From NCBI GenBank assembly GCA_016235185.1, contig JACRLT010000021.1, forward strand, positions 1 to 58,444: a stretch of DNA of 58,444 nt, written 5' to 3'. Under the pieces are notes generated by a model. The model made no database searches. It was given only the letters and a program-made list of their open reading frames with translations, and was not told where the DNA came from. Of this stretch, positions 15,638 through 25,632 are shown in pieces. A program made the translations under genes and the position numbers. Source of the stretch: Candidatus Omnitrophota bacterium. GTDB taxonomy: Bacteria; Omnitrophota; Gorgyraeia; Velamenicoccales; Velamenicoccaceae. Position 1 is the stretch's first letter, and the number at the start of each line of letters is the position of its first letter.

Positions 15638-17070
15638 CTCACGAACGCATGGGCCATTTTATAGGCCCAAGAACGTAGCGTACGGTTACGCAAAACCACA
15701 TCCTGCACAAAAGCCGTAGTATAGATCCATGACAAAATTTTTCCAAAAAAACCAAGACGCAACAACCGCTTGTTCCAGGACATGCGCATGGTTTTCCGTG
15801 TTATGGAAAAGGCGTCTTTCAAAGCTTTTCGCCTCTGGCCGCGAGACATCTCCTGTGTTTCAAATAAAGGCCGGTTATCGAGGATCGGATATTCGTCGAG
15901 ATACGTCCCGTGATCCTCCAGGAAACGACCGTGTGTCTTGACCCAGTCAAAGAGCGGCGTATGCGGGAACGGGATGATGTTATAAAAGTAAGCCACGCCT
16001 ATTGGGAATTTCAAGGCAAGCTTAAAAGAATCCTCCAGGTCTTTTCGCGTCTCCCCCGGCGAGCCAACCAAAAAGAACAAGTCCACGTCATAACCCAAGT
16101 CGCACGCTTCTTGGATCCTTTGCGTGATCGTCTCTATGTCTTCCTTTTTGTTCAGTCTCTTTAGGATCTTATTATTTCCCGCTTCCACGCCAAAAGCAAT
16201 ACGATAAAACCCGGCTTCCTTCATAGTAGTCAAAAGCTCGCGGTCCACGCGATCCGCCCGTATGCCGTTATCACAGCTCAATTTCAGTTTCAACCCTTCT
16301 TTTATGATAAGCCCGCAAAGATCTTTAACCCGCTCGCGCACAAGCGTAAAATTATCGTCGGCAAAACTGAACCGGTCATAGCCCAGGGCTTGCCAGTAGC
16401 GCAATTCCTTTATTATACTCTCGGGGCTGCGCATACGGAACACCTCGCCTATAGAGCACTTCACCGGGCAATACATGCAGTCAAAAGGGCATCCGCGCGA
16501 AGATACGATCGGCAACGCATTGACCGCGCGATTGATAGAACGTTCAAGCTCAAATTTTTCATAAGTCGGAAGGCTCAAAGAATCCAGGTCTCTTATAAAA
16601 GCCCTGTCACCGTTATAAACAACACCCCGGCTGTTACGAAAAACCAACCCCTTGATCGCCTCAAGAGGACTGCCTGCGCACAATTCCACAAGCGTCTCCT
16701 CGCCCTCAAGAACAACCCCATAATCCAGCCCCTGGCACTCTGCCAAAACATCATCCCTAAATAATGAGATATGGGGCCCGCCGGCTGCGATAGAAATACC
16801 GGGAAAATCTTTTTTTAGAGCGTTGATGATGCCATACGTTTCCTTATAACGATATGTCATGACCGAGAAACCCACAAGGTCAGGCGCAAAATATTTTACC
16901 CTCTTTGCCAGATCTCGATACGAATACCCCAGGCTCATATCCAGGACATCGTAGGCTATCCCTGCGGTTTTCAGCGTTTGGGCTACATAGCCTAATCCTG
17001 CTGAAAAAATTGTCCTCACCCTGGACCGCGAATACGGAGGATTGACCAATAATACTTTTTTGAATCTCAA
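15634..17070 (-). CDS. Cobalamin-binding-domain radical SAM protein
   Basis: I place the start at TTG 17070 (M/LRFKKVLLVNPPYSRSR), which overlaps the upstream stop as TTGA and removes 43 unlikely residues; 478 residues remain. An N-terminal B12-binding-like Rossmann domain (about 1-130, GGPHISLF near the end) precedes a radical SAM core with the canonical SRGCPFDCMYCP. This architecture occurs in methylases and other glycan-, lipid- or peptide-tailoring enzymes. The surrounding genes are glycosyl- and methyltransferases, so a glycan modification is likely. Confidence 0.87.
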   Translation of the reverse strand: MRFKKVLLVNPPYSRSRVRTIFSAGLGYVAQTLKTAGIAYDVLDMSLGYSYRDLAKRVKYFAPDLVGFSVMTYRYKETYGIINALKKDFPGISIAAGGPHISLFRDDVLAECQGLDYGVVLEGEETLVELCAGSPLEAIKGLVFRNSRGVVYNGDRAFIRDLDSLSLPTYEKFELERSINRAVNALPIVSSRGCPFDCMYCPVKCSIGEVFRMRSPESIIKELRYWQALGYDRFSFADDNFTLVRERVKDLCGLIIKEGLKLKLSCDNGIRADRVDRELLTTMKEAGFYRIAFGVEAGNNKILKRLNKKEDIETITQRIQEACDLGYDVDLFFLVGSPGETRKDLEDSFKLALKFPIGVAYFYNIIPFPHTPLFDWVKTHGRFLEDHGTYLDEYPILDNRPLFETQEMSRGQRRKALKDAFSITRKTMRMSWNKRLLRLGFFGKILSWIYTTAFVQDVVLRNRTLRSWAYKMAHAFVS

Positions 17071-18299
17071 CGTATGCTCTCCAATAATTTGGCTTCGGCA
17101 TCTATGCGCTCTTCCCACCCCCAGAGTTTTTTCTGGGCGGCTTGCCTGACTTTCTCTCCAAAGCCGCGCCGCAGGCCATCGTCTGTCAAAAGCCGGCAAA
17201 GGATCCCGGGAATGTATTCCAGCTCATTTTCATAGACAAGATAACCGCTCTCCCCCGACTCAATAAGCTCCCTGATCTGCGGATTATCAAAGGCCACGAT
17301 ACACTTGCCTGCCACCATCGCCTCAAATAAAGCGTTGTTGCAGTTACTAAGGCTCGTCAAATTAATGTAAATATCACTGGCATTGAGCAGTTCTTTTAAG
17401 GCTTGTTTCTCCACCATGCCAGTAAAAAAAACACGATGAGAAATATTCTTACTTCTGACAAACTCCTCTAAAGGCTGTTTTTGGGGCCCGTCCGATGCCA
17501 CAATACAAACAGCGTCGCTATTTATCTCAAAGACCTTAGGCAAACTATATATGAGGCGGCCCACATCATAAAAAGGGATCAGGCGCGATGTTGACAAAAT
17601 GATCTTGCTATCCTCCTTTAAACCAAATTGCCGCAAAACCCTGATCTTGGTTTCGTGGCTCGGATCGTATAACCCGAAATCAACGCCATTTCTCCATGAC
17701 CGTATCTTCTCGTCACGCACGCCAAGCTCTCTTGCCAAAAGATCGGCATTCGTCCCGTCCTTTGTGATTATCATGAAATCCGCGGGGAGCTTTAAAGCCG
17801 CATACTCACGGCACTCCTTGAGCCTTGGCCAGAAGCGATGATACTGCCAATAAAGATTCCTTGAGCCGTAGATCCTAAAAATAAATTTTGTCCCAAAAAT
17901 GCGGCTCGTAAGCCAGGCCGGGAACGCCGGGGTAAGATCGTGAGAATAGATCACGTCGGGGTGTACCTTTAATGCGACTCTTACGAGTTCAATGAACCCG
18001 AAGATCTGAAAAAATAGCCAGGCAAGATTGAATAATAAAGTTGCCTTCAAATGGCTCAAGGGTTTGTCTAGGCGGATATATTTGGATAGACGGGATGTAA
18101 GGTCAAACGGCAGGCGTAGGCGGTATAAATGGATTCCCTGATACACGGAATAACCCGCAGGCGTTTTTCTCACAGGACAAACAAAATGAACTTCGTGGCC
18201 GCGCTCAACCAAACCCTTTTGCGCAAAAAAAATGCTCGGGATCCCTTTGCCCTCACCATGCGGCCATAAGTCCAGGTATGAAAGGCTTAAAATTTTCAT
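17067..18299 (-). CDS. Glycosyltransferase family 4
   Basis: The start chosen is ATG 18299 (MKILSLSYLDLWPHGEGKG), 7 nt after the upstream stop; the longer frame from 18389 would add 30 residues overlapping the preceding gene. 410 residues. KIILSTSRLIPFYDVGRLI begins the nucleotide-sugar half, and NLTSLSNCNNALFEAMVAGKCIVAFDNPQIRELI is a divergent E-x7-E motif. The acceptor is unknown, presumably the growing lipid-linked glycan. Confidence 0.87.
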   Translation of the reverse strand: MKILSLSYLDLWPHGEGKGIPSIFFAQKGLVERGHEVHFVCPVRKTPAGYSVYQGIHLYRLRLPFDLTSRLSKYIRLDKPLSHLKATLLFNLAWLFFQIFGFIELVRVALKVHPDVIYSHDLTPAFPAWLTSRIFGTKFIFRIYGSRNLYWQYHRFWPRLKECREYAALKLPADFMIITKDGTNADLLARELGVRDEKIRSWRNGVDFGLYDPSHETKIRVLRQFGLKEDSKIILSTSRLIPFYDVGRLIYSLPKVFEINSDAVCIVASDGPQKQPLEEFVRSKNISHRVFFTGMVEKQALKELLNASDIYINLTSLSNCNNALFEAMVAGKCIVAFDNPQIRELIESGESGYLVYENELEYIPGILCRLLTDDGLRRGFGEKVRQAAQKKLWGWEERIDAEAKLLESIR

Positions 18300-18306
18300 A
18301 TGCGGC

Positions 18307-19059
18307 TCACTTGCGGCCTCTACAGGCCAAAAAGATCCCCAGCCTATTTGAAAAAGAAAATTTTGAAATAAATATATCCAACATGGCAAAGAGCCTTATG
18401 TCCAGGCGCCTATAAAAAGGAAGATTTATACAACCGCGTACTGTTACGTCTCTAAAACCCGCGGCCCTAAAAATATCCCTTATCTCTTCAACACTAAATC
18501 TGCGGTAATAAATGCCCTTATCCCCGAAATAACCTTCTTTAAGCGGCTTTTTGCCTGTACGCCACTTTTCCCATGTCTGCCAAATTGAAGAACCGTTATA
18601 GACACAAACCACTGCAAGGCCTCCTGGTTTTAGCACCTCGTAAATATTGGCCAGGGCCTTGAGCCTTGCCTCTTGCGATAGGTGCTGGATCACCTGGATG
18701 CTGACAGTCTTATCCACGGACGCCGGCGCAAGAGGTAAAGGCTGTTTTATATCTGCGACCTGCGCTTCAACATTTCCTAATGCCAGGCGCCTTGCCTTCT
18801 CCTGCAACACTTCTATAGATGTAGGCGAGAAATCCAAACAATAAACTTTTTTTACTTCAGGTGCCAGGATCTCAACGCTAAAACGCCCGGTCCCGCAGCC
18901 GGCATCCAAGACAACATCGTCTTTACGCAGATTTAAGAAGGACTTTACAGTCTCTCTTTCCACCCATCCGTGATTTTTGCCAGTGACACTTTCATACCAA
19001 TGGTCATAATCGCGGGCACGCAAATCTCTTAGATCTTTTTCTCGGCTCTGTTCATCCAT
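18307..19059 (-). CDS. Class I SAM-dependent methyltransferase
   Basis: 250 residues. Motifs: VVLDAGCGTGRFS, YCLDFSPTSIEV, DKTVSIQVIQHL and LKPGGLAVVCVYN. The N-terminal RARDYDHWYESVTGKNHGWVE is the usual cap helix region. It overlaps the FemAB-like gene upstream by 8 nt, and with three other methyltransferases nearby it suggests a heavily methylated glycan. Confidence 0.86.
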   Translation of the reverse strand: MDEQSREKDLRDLRARDYDHWYESVTGKNHGWVERETVKSFLNLRKDDVVLDAGCGTGRFSVEILAPEVKKVYCLDFSPTSIEVLQEKARRLALGNVEAQVADIKQPLPLAPASVDKTVSIQVIQHLSQEARLKALANIYEVLKPGGLAVVCVYNGSSIWQTWEKWRTGKKPLKEGYFGDKGIYYRRFSVEEIRDIFRAAGFRDVTVRGCINLPFYRRLDIRLFAMLDIFISKFSFSNRLGIFLACRGRK

Positions 19060-19804
19060 GAAGCGCCCTTATCCGGTGATAGGCTTTTCTTAAAAAATTG
19101 TATAAACCGTAATAACGATGATATGTATAATCTGCCCTTAAAACCCCTGCAAATTTTTCTTTAAAAAGTGTTATGCTGTAACGCGGGTTATTTTTATCCT
19201 GCCCAACGTAACAGCCGCCAAGATCAAATTCTTTTATCCCTTTTTGTTTAGCGTATTTTATGGCTTCCCAGATAAGCAAAGAATTTGCCCAGCCTATACT
19301 GGAAACATTGATCCCTGCCTCAAACCTCTTGGAGGCGCCCACGATCCAGCGGATGCTATTATCATCCGCAAAATAAAGATTCCCAGCCAGCATATTACCC
19401 TGGCTTTGCGCGATAAACAGCGTACCGTGCTTCTGCCACAGGCCGATATCGCGCGGGCCGGGAGACGGCAGCTTTTTCTGTCTATTAAAATGTTTTACCA
19501 GATCATAAAATTTTTTGTAATCCTTAAAAACCGCCTGCCGGACCAATATCCCTTCGCGCTCGGCTCGCTTAATGGAATAACGGCAGGATTTCTCGTCCAT
19601 CTTTTTCCAGATTGTCTCAAGGGGCTGGGTAAGATCAATTGTCAGGGTTGCCAGATCGTTTCTCAAAAACCCCGGTCTTTCGATCTTGCGCCTCGTAGCC
19701 CTAAATATCAATAGATCGCAATCTTTTCTATCGTATAGATCATCCGCAAACCAGATCTCCTTGATCCTGAATATTCCCTTCCTCTTGTCAATCTCTATCG
19801 GCAT
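19052..19804 (-). CDS. FemAB-type / GNAT-fold acyltransferase
   Basis: 250 residues. KMDEKSCRYSIKRAEREGI and the later AGNLYFADDNSIRWIVGAS, NSLLIWEAIKYAKQKGIKEFDLGG and LFKEKFAG match the FemAB/Acetyltransf_6 family. FemAB enzymes add amino acids to lipid II, and related proteins in exopolysaccharide clusters are thought to acylate or aminoacylate glycans. It lies between two methyltransferase genes with overlapping ends. The donor is unknown. Confidence 0.8.
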   Translation of the reverse strand: MPIEIDKRKGIFRIKEIWFADDLYDRKDCDLLIFRATRRKIERPGFLRNDLATLTIDLTQPLETIWKKMDEKSCRYSIKRAEREGILVRQAVFKDYKKFYDLVKHFNRQKKLPSPGPRDIGLWQKHGTLFIAQSQGNMLAGNLYFADDNSIRWIVGASKRFEAGINVSSIGWANSLLIWEAIKYAKQKGIKEFDLGGCYVGQDKNNPRYSITLFKEKFAGVLRADYTYHRYYGLYNFLRKAYHRIRALHG

Positions 19805-20502
19805 TTTGCTTGAATATCTTGAGGATCTATCCTGTAAATGATATTCTGATAACCCGTAGCTTCTATCAAAGGAGTGATCCTCAAAACCTCGGCGTTGTAT
19901 CTGTCAAAAGAGTGCTCATTAAAAAGATAACGGTGCTCCCCAATGGCATAAAGCCGCGCATTCTTGAAATCTTTGGTATACGGCGTGCTGATCAGGATCG
20001 CTTTTTTGGCATAAGGCAGACATTTTTCAATGATCGCATACGGATCGTTCATGTGCTCTAAAATGTGGCTCAAGATAATAAAGTCAAACGATCGGGGCGG
20101 TACATCATGGATAATATCCAATAGAAAATACCTGATGCCCATTGGCTTCTTCCCTGCCTCCTTAATGCAGACAGGGCTAAAATCCGCTCCTGAAATCTCC
20201 GCATGCGGAAAACGCCTCTTGAGCAATTGGCACCCGTCTCCAAGCGCACAGCCGATATCTAAGAGCGAAAAATCTCCATCTGCAGGAAGAAAATCCTCAA
20301 TATTCTCATAACGGCACTCCCCGTGGGGATAGGCTTTACGGATAAAAACCCTATCCCAATATAGGCGCGTATTGGGATTGGTCAGCCAACGCACGATATC
20401 GCCTATCTTATGATGCCGACGTTCTTCAAGCGACTTAACAGCCGACGCCACTTTACGGTAAATGACACGCATAATATTAAGCATCGCGCTACCTATTGGC
20501 AC
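19795..20502 (-). CDS. Class I SAM-dependent methyltransferase
   Basis: 235 residues. Motif I is SLLDIGCALGDGC, followed by ISGADFSP, DFIILSHILEHMNDP and AKKAILISTPY. HILEHMND is typical of Methyltransf_11/23 members in surface-glycan loci. It overlaps the flippase gene upstream by 14 nt and the FemAB-like gene by 10 nt. Confidence 0.86.
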   Translation of the reverse strand: MPIGSAMLNIMRVIYRKVASAVKSLEERRHHKIGDIVRWLTNPNTRLYWDRVFIRKAYPHGECRYENIEDFLPADGDFSLLDIGCALGDGCQLLKRRFPHAEISGADFSPVCIKEAGKKPMGIRYFLLDIIHDVPPRSFDFIILSHILEHMNDPYAIIEKCLPYAKKAILISTPYTKDFKNARLYAIGEHRYLFNEHSFDRYNAEVLRITPLIEATGYQNIIYRIDPQDIQAKCR

Positions 20503-21958
20503 CCAATAGGTGCCGGATTATTCTAAAGAATTCCAAAAAAGTCCTACGGTTCAATAAAAAAAGAGCCAGGCCGTATACAAGAACGGCTGCCAAGACAGAG
20601 ATGAGCAAAAACAAACCGTTGGACAAAAACAATACAGTCCTCTGCCATTTTATAAAAACACTTAATATCCCCACCATAACAACAGAAGCCAGGCACGCCG
20701 GTGCCAAAGACATAAAATATGACCTCAAGGTCATTTTTGTTATCCGCCGCACCCCCCACTGCCCAAATAGATTAAGAAATACCGAAAAGACGGATAAGCC
20801 GGTAGCGATACCGGTCAATCCATAACGCAGACCGATCAAAAGAGCCAAAACAGTACCGGCAAAATTAACGAGGCAGAATTTAAAAGAATAATCCGGATGA
20901 CCTGTGGCATCATAGACAACTCCGATAAAGGTAGTCATAGAAAAACTCAAGCCGTAAATACAGAGGATCCTCAACGGCAGTACCATAGCATCCCACTTCG
21001 ATGAATAAACAAAACTGACGAATTGCGGAGCCAACATCAAGAGCCCCAAAAGCAAAGGAAAATTAACGATCGCCGCATAGCGGATGATCTTTAAATACAC
21101 CTCTTTGACCCTTGTCAGGTCATCCTGCATCTTTGAAAAAGCCGGGAAAAAGACATTGGTGATGATCAAAGATAACTTTTGCCGCGGGAAATTCGCCAAG
21201 CTTGACGCTAACCCGTAATACCCCAACGACGCCGTTCCTAAAAACCTGCCGATCAGAAAATAATCGATATTGCCTGTCAGATAATTAACGATCTTAAATC
21301 CAACGATATTTTTTCCGAAATTAAAAAGCTCTTTAAAGCTGGCCCTGTCAAACTCTGCATATGGCCCGAAAGAAGATGTGCGCCATAAAAGGATAACTCT
21401 TAAAACTCCGGCCGCAAGATAACCCCAGCCAACCGAGATGATGCCGGCTCCTTTTAGGACCATGCCGACTGACACCAGGCCATAAACAAGATTTGAGCGG
21501 ATATCGATAGAAGTCAATTTTTTAAAAAGCAGCTCTTTGCGCAGCATTGCTTCTTTGACCATACCGAAAGAATCCACAAAGAATTTAAAGGCGAAGATCA
21601 AAACCAACGACCCAACTGCGGGGTTTTTGAAAAAAGAGGCTACATATGGAGCTCCGAAACAAGCCAAAACCAGGAAAGAAAAACCCATTGCCACGCACAC
21701 CCATAGAGCAACCACCTTATGCTCGCGCCGCAAGTCTTTTTTTTGAATTACCGCAGACATCATGCCCAATTCATTAAAAATAACAAAAAAGTTTGAAAAT
21801 ATTAGAGCAGCTCCCCAAGCCCCAAAATTTTCAGGCTCAAGCCGCCTTGCGATAAAAACGGATACGCCGAATTGGATGATATAACTAAAAACCTGTCCAA
21901 ATGAAACCCATTTTAAACCGTGCGCCATTTTTCTTTTAAAATCCGACGGGTTTTCCAT
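20489..21958 (-). CDS. Oligosaccharide flippase (Wzx/PST family)
   Basis: 489 residues with about 14 hydrophobic segments. The N-terminus GLKWVSFGQVFSYIIQFGVSVFIARRLEPENFG is the classic start of polysaccharide flippases. It would move undecaprenyl-linked repeat units from the cytoplasmic to the periplasmic leaflet. With the O-antigen-ligase-like protein (24166) and the Wzz/BY-kinase (25633) it completes a Wzx/Wzy-type assembly set. Confidence 0.9.
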   Translation of the reverse strand: MENPSDFKRKMAHGLKWVSFGQVFSYIIQFGVSVFIARRLEPENFGAWGAALIFSNFFVIFNELGMMSAVIQKKDLRREHKVVALWVCVAMGFSFLVLACFGAPYVASFFKNPAVGSLVLIFAFKFFVDSFGMVKEAMLRKELLFKKLTSIDIRSNLVYGLVSVGMVLKGAGIISVGWGYLAAGVLRVILLWRTSSFGPYAEFDRASFKELFNFGKNIVGFKIVNYLTGNIDYFLIGRFLGTASLGYYGLASSLANFPRQKLSLIITNVFFPAFSKMQDDLTRVKEVYLKIIRYAAIVNFPLLLGLLMLAPQFVSFVYSSKWDAMVLPLRILCIYGLSFSMTTFIGVVYDATGHPDYSFKFCLVNFAGTVLALLIGLRYGLTGIATGLSVFSVFLNLFGQWGVRRITKMTLRSYFMSLAPACLASVVMVGILSVFIKWQRTVLFLSNGLFLLISVLAAVLVYGLALFLLNRRTFLEFFRIIRHLLGANR

Positions 21959-21960
21959 TT

Positions 21961-23001
21961 TTAAAATAACCTCTTTAATTTTTCAAATATCTTCGTCACC
22001 AATAATTCAAAGCCCGAGATCTTGTAAATAAACTCTTGGAAAGAGCGCGTGTTAACAAAGACCCTCTTTATCCGATAGATATCCTCTTGTCGAGAATCAA
22101 AGCCTCCATCGCTGGTTACATTGCATAACATGCCGTTTTTCTTAATGGCTTTGATGACCCGTTCGTCATAAGGCCCGAGGGGGATCGCAAAAGGCACATC
22201 TTTTTCTTGGGTCAATGCCTCAAGTTGAGCCCTTGAAAGCACTATTTCATTTGACAATTCCTCATCGGTCAGCAAGGTCAGGTTCCTGTGCGTTTGCGAA
22301 TGAGCGCCAAAAGAGATCCCATCTTTTATCAGGTTCCTGGCATCCTCCTGCGTCAGGTAGACGTCTTGCGGAAGGTAGTCTCTCAAGACTCCCAGGGCGA
22401 TCTGTAAGTTCAAAAAATTTTTCTCTCTTGCAGGCTCATCGACATGCCCGAAAAAAAGCGAAAGCCTTGAAATCGTTTCTCTCTTAGCTTCATCCGTCGA
22501 AATATCCACAAGGATATCTTCCCCGGAAGACGTCTTGAAAATAGTCTTTAAGATCGTCGCCTCGTCAAGCAAGAAGAAGATCCTGTGCCTGTAAAAGATC
22601 TCCTGGAATGATCTGCCGAACAAAAAGATCGTAGCCGGTATCCCGTATTTTTTTAATAGCGCAACTCCTTCGTCCTTAAAGCCGTCATCAAATGTAACAA
22701 CAGCCGCGCCGCTAAGGTCAGCACCTTGTCTCTTTTTAAAAATATAATCTTTAAGGCCGATGAGGCGGTAGCGTTCTTTTAAATATAATAACTGCTTTTC
22801 GAGTAAATTTTTCCTTATGCCTATACCCATGAGCTCAAAACAGGATGGCACCCAGCCGGCCGGTTTCTTACCATCTTCTAAAACATGGTGATACAAAAGA
22901 ATCGGCACATAGCCTTTTCTGACCATGATCCTTCTAAAGACCTCGAAAAGGCCGCTATAGAAACCGAAATATATGACAATTTTTTTTAAAAAACGTTTCA
23001 T
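21961..23001 (-). CDS. Polysaccharide deacetylase (NodB/CE4 family)
   Basis: The start chosen is ATG 23001 (MKRFLKKIVIYFG), overlapping the upstream stop as ATGA; 346 residues. AAVVTFDDGFKDEG is the CE4 TFDDG motif and FGAHSQTHRNLTLL the metal-binding HxxxH motif. A helical insert of about 100 residues lies between the motifs. The N-terminal hydrophobic stretch may anchor it. It probably deacetylates or hydrolyses the glycan or a lipid-linked intermediate. Confidence 0.87.
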   Translation of the reverse strand: MKRFLKKIVIYFGFYSGLFEVFRRIMVRKGYVPILLYHHVLEDGKKPAGWVPSCFELMGIGIRKNLLEKQLLYLKERYRLIGLKDYIFKKRQGADLSGAAVVTFDDGFKDEGVALLKKYGIPATIFLFGRSFQEIFYRHRIFFLLDEATILKTIFKTSSGEDILVDISTDEAKRETISRLSLFFGHVDEPAREKNFLNLQIALGVLRDYLPQDVYLTQEDARNLIKDGISFGAHSQTHRNLTLLTDEELSNEIVLSRAQLEALTQEKDVPFAIPLGPYDERVIKAIKKNGMLCNVTSDGGFDSRQEDIYRIKRVFVNTRSFQEFIYKISGFELLVTKIFEKLKRLF

Positions 23002-24164
23002 CCGTGCAGCCTCTTGGTGATCGCGCAAGCGATATCCCTGGAGACGATCCGCTCCGGATGGAAAAACGTCTGCGCAAATAATTGGCGCCTTATGGCGCCA
23101 TGTTCCTCCGGGTTCGCCAACGCATGTTCAATAGCTTTAAGGGCGCCGGGCACATCCTCTGCCACATCGCCGGAGGCCCAACTTGCGTAATAGGGGTTCG
23201 TTTTCCAAGCCACTTTCTTTGTATTAAAAAATAAAACCGGCCTATTGAAATAAAACCATTCATAGACCGAACTGCTTATATCCGTGATATATAGGTCACT
23301 AGTTGCCATGTATTCCAGATTGACCTTAGGCCTGTTTATCAGCGCCACTCCTGGAAAAGAACGTACCTCCTCTACCAGGCGCGGATATTTTCTGGCCAGA
23401 TCCGGATGAGGCATAAAGATAACGTTGTAGCGGCCGGTATCGTAAATGGCTTTTATGAGCATGGCGCCCTGGTCGAAAAAAGAACTCAAAGATCTTTCGA
23501 AATGGGGATTGTACAAGATGACCGGCTTGTTATCTTTGAATAATATGCGCGGCTTAACTCGATGATAATGAAAATAATCCAATTTAGAATACCCAAGGGT
23601 CTCGGCATTTTTCATAGGCCCCAGGTGCTCCTGGAATGCCTTTGCGTCCCTTTCACCGGGCAAGATCGCCAGGTCATAGTCACGCACATGTTTATCAAAG
23701 GAAAAAAAACGATTGGCAACCCCGTGCGAAACATAGACCCAAAAAGTTTTTAACCAGAGGCTGCGAAAAACATTGTCATAATAATCAGGCACAACAACCG
23801 CCAAAGGATCGCGCATCCTAAAGTAACAATGTAGCACAAACCAATTCACGCTATAATCAACGCGGCCGTAACCAGGGTGGCGGATCTTCTTAAAAATGAC
23901 GCGGTTCGGTATGCTGGCTAATTCATCCTCAATGATGTCCGAGGCTTGCGCGGATGTGCTTAAAATCACGACGTCAAACTCTTTCGCGCAGTTTGACAAT
24001 TCGATAGCCACAAACAAAGAATGGTAGATCTGATGGATAGACTGATTGTAACAAAAATAGACCCGAGGTTTAATAGGCTTTAAGATCGACAAAAAAAGCC
24101 TAAAAACGCTAAGAAAAAGATTCAAAACTAGAGCTGAAATCCAAATGCCCGCCTTCTTGAGCAC
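22998..24164 (-). CDS. CDP-glycerol glycerophosphotransferase / polyol-phosphate transferase family
   Basis: The start chosen is GTG 24164, just after the upstream TAA with AAGGGA before it; 388 residues. An N-terminal membrane helix is followed by a GT-B-like domain. VSHGVANRFFSFD, FMPHPDLARKYP, DLYITDISSSVYEWFYFNRPVLFFN and the conserved P-x-H match TagF/TagB-like proteins. These transfer polyol phosphates (teichoic acid) or act as capsule transferases. In a Gram-negative-type locus the product may be a phosphoglycerol decoration. Confidence 0.83.
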   Translation of the reverse strand: MLKKAGIWISALVLNLFLSVFRLFLSILKPIKPRVYFCYNQSIHQIYHSLFVAIELSNCAKEFDVVILSTSAQASDIIEDELASIPNRVIFKKIRHPGYGRVDYSVNWFVLHCYFRMRDPLAVVVPDYYDNVFRSLWLKTFWVYVSHGVANRFFSFDKHVRDYDLAILPGERDAKAFQEHLGPMKNAETLGYSKLDYFHYHRVKPRILFKDNKPVILYNPHFERSLSSFFDQGAMLIKAIYDTGRYNVIFMPHPDLARKYPRLVEEVRSFPGVALINRPKVNLEYMATSDLYITDISSSVYEWFYFNRPVLFFNTKKVAWKTNPYYASWASGDVAEDVPGALKAIEHALANPEEHGAIRRQLFAQTFFHPERIVSRDIACAITKRLHG

Positions 24165-24165
24165 C

Positions 24166-25605
24166 TTAAGTCCCTTCGGCAATAAAAGCTCCTTGTTCTT
24201 GTTTGGGCAACGGGACAAGAAAAGACATTGAAACAACCAATGCCGCCAAAAACCAGAACGGCTCCATGATACGCACAATAATAAAGCTGGCTGCGGAAAA
24301 ACAATGGACTATAAGCCCCACAAACCCTGCCTGAAAGCCTACGGCAAGGCCTTGCATAAAACCGTCCTGGGCTTGACGGGCTTTCCACAAACAATAGCGG
24401 CCGGCGCTAAAAATGCGCAGCAATAAAAACCCAAAGGCCCAGAGCCCTAAAGCCCCTGTCTCTATCATGACACGCGTAAACTGCGTATCGACCAGAGCCA
24501 ACGTCGGAACGCCATGGCCCACCAAAGGGCTTTCAAGCAACTCCCTGTATCCGAAAGCCAATGAGTTGAGGCGGTAAGACCCTGACTCGTCGATAGCCAT
24601 ATTCTTGCCGGCTACCTTGAACGTCCGGCTTTTTGCGCTGCGCTCAAATGTGGCTGCAAAACGAGTCTTGACCTCGCCAGGAAAAATGATAGGCGCAAAC
24701 GCGATCATACACGCCATTCCTAAGATCAAGAAAGCTCTGTAGCGCGGCACAAGAACGATCATAGCCAGGTACATAAAAATAAAACTCAACCATCCTCCGC
24801 GCGATAAACTGAAAAGCAGGGCCATAAAAGCTGCCAACAAGACCAAAAGCAGGCCCATGCGGATCCGCATATTTTTCAGATGAAATAAAAGACCCATGCA
24901 CAATGCCATTAGTATGACCAAATAGCCTGCCAGCGTATTGGGCTCGCCCTCCTTTCCTTCAAATGGGGCTGTGGCGCGAAGGCCCATGCCAAAATGGGAA
25001 TACAAAGCATAGATACTGACGACCAGGCATGTGAAGATCATCAAAAAAACAAAGATCTTCACTTCTTTTACATTCTCGATGTTGTTGACAACCAAAAAAT
25101 ACAGCATGAAATATTCAAAATATTTCAAAAGATAAAAAAACGACCGCGCCAGGCTCTGCTGCCTGGTGAGAAGCCCCATGGCAGTGGCCAACACACAGAC
25201 AAAAATATAGTTACGGATAGGGATGTTGAGAACTGTTTTTTTAAGCAGGTTCAGCTCCTTAAAAACAGCGAGTTTTGCCAGCCACCCGATGAAGATCATG
25301 AATAGAAAGATATCGTCGAACCTCAAGACAACTGTCCTGTCTGCGGCCTGGGCCAGTGTCAGCTCCGGCGATAATAACATGGAGAAGATCAAGACCCCGA
25401 TAGCTACCGGCGTTTTCAAAAAGGCAAGGACAAATACGATCAAGCCCAACAAAAACAAAACAAAGTGGCTCGCTTGGACGTTTGTGACATTGATAGCGAT
25501 AAAAACAAGGAGGACAAGGAATAAAATAATAAAAACAGAGGTGGCTTGTCCCTTTTGGGAGAAGATCGTGCGGATAGGCGAATATGTGATGTGGTCAGGT
25601 CTCAA
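24166..25605 (-). CDS. O-antigen ligase / Wzy-like polymerase (PF04932-type)
   Basis: 479 residues with 10 to 12 hydrophobic segments and a large extracytoplasmic loop (about 310-385) before GHGVPTLALVDTQF, the pattern of the Wzy/WaaL superfamily. The start is TTG 25605. It would polymerise or ligate glycan units in the periplasm. It sits between the Wzz/BY-kinase and the CDP-glycerol transferase genes. Ligase and polymerase cannot be told apart from sequence alone. Confidence 0.83.
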   Translation of the reverse strand: MRPDHITYSPIRTIFSQKGQATSVFIILFLVLLVFIAINVTNVQASHFVLFLLGLIVFVLAFLKTPVAIGVLIFSMLLSPELTLAQAADRTVVLRFDDIFLFMIFIGWLAKLAVFKELNLLKKTVLNIPIRNYIFVCVLATAMGLLTRQQSLARSFFYLLKYFEYFMLYFLVVNNIENVKEVKIFVFLMIFTCLVVSIYALYSHFGMGLRATAPFEGKEGEPNTLAGYLVILMALCMGLLFHLKNMRIRMGLLLVLLAAFMALLFSLSRGGWLSFIFMYLAMIVLVPRYRAFLILGMACMIAFAPIIFPGEVKTRFAATFERSAKSRTFKVAGKNMAIDESGSYRLNSLAFGYRELLESPLVGHGVPTLALVDTQFTRVMIETGALGLWAFGFLLLRIFSAGRYCLWKARQAQDGFMQGLAVGFQAGFVGLIVHCFSAASFIIVRIMEPFWFLAALVVSMSFLVPLPKQEQGAFIAEGT

Positions 25606-25632
25606 GGTTGGCTCTGAACATGGGCCGGTTCC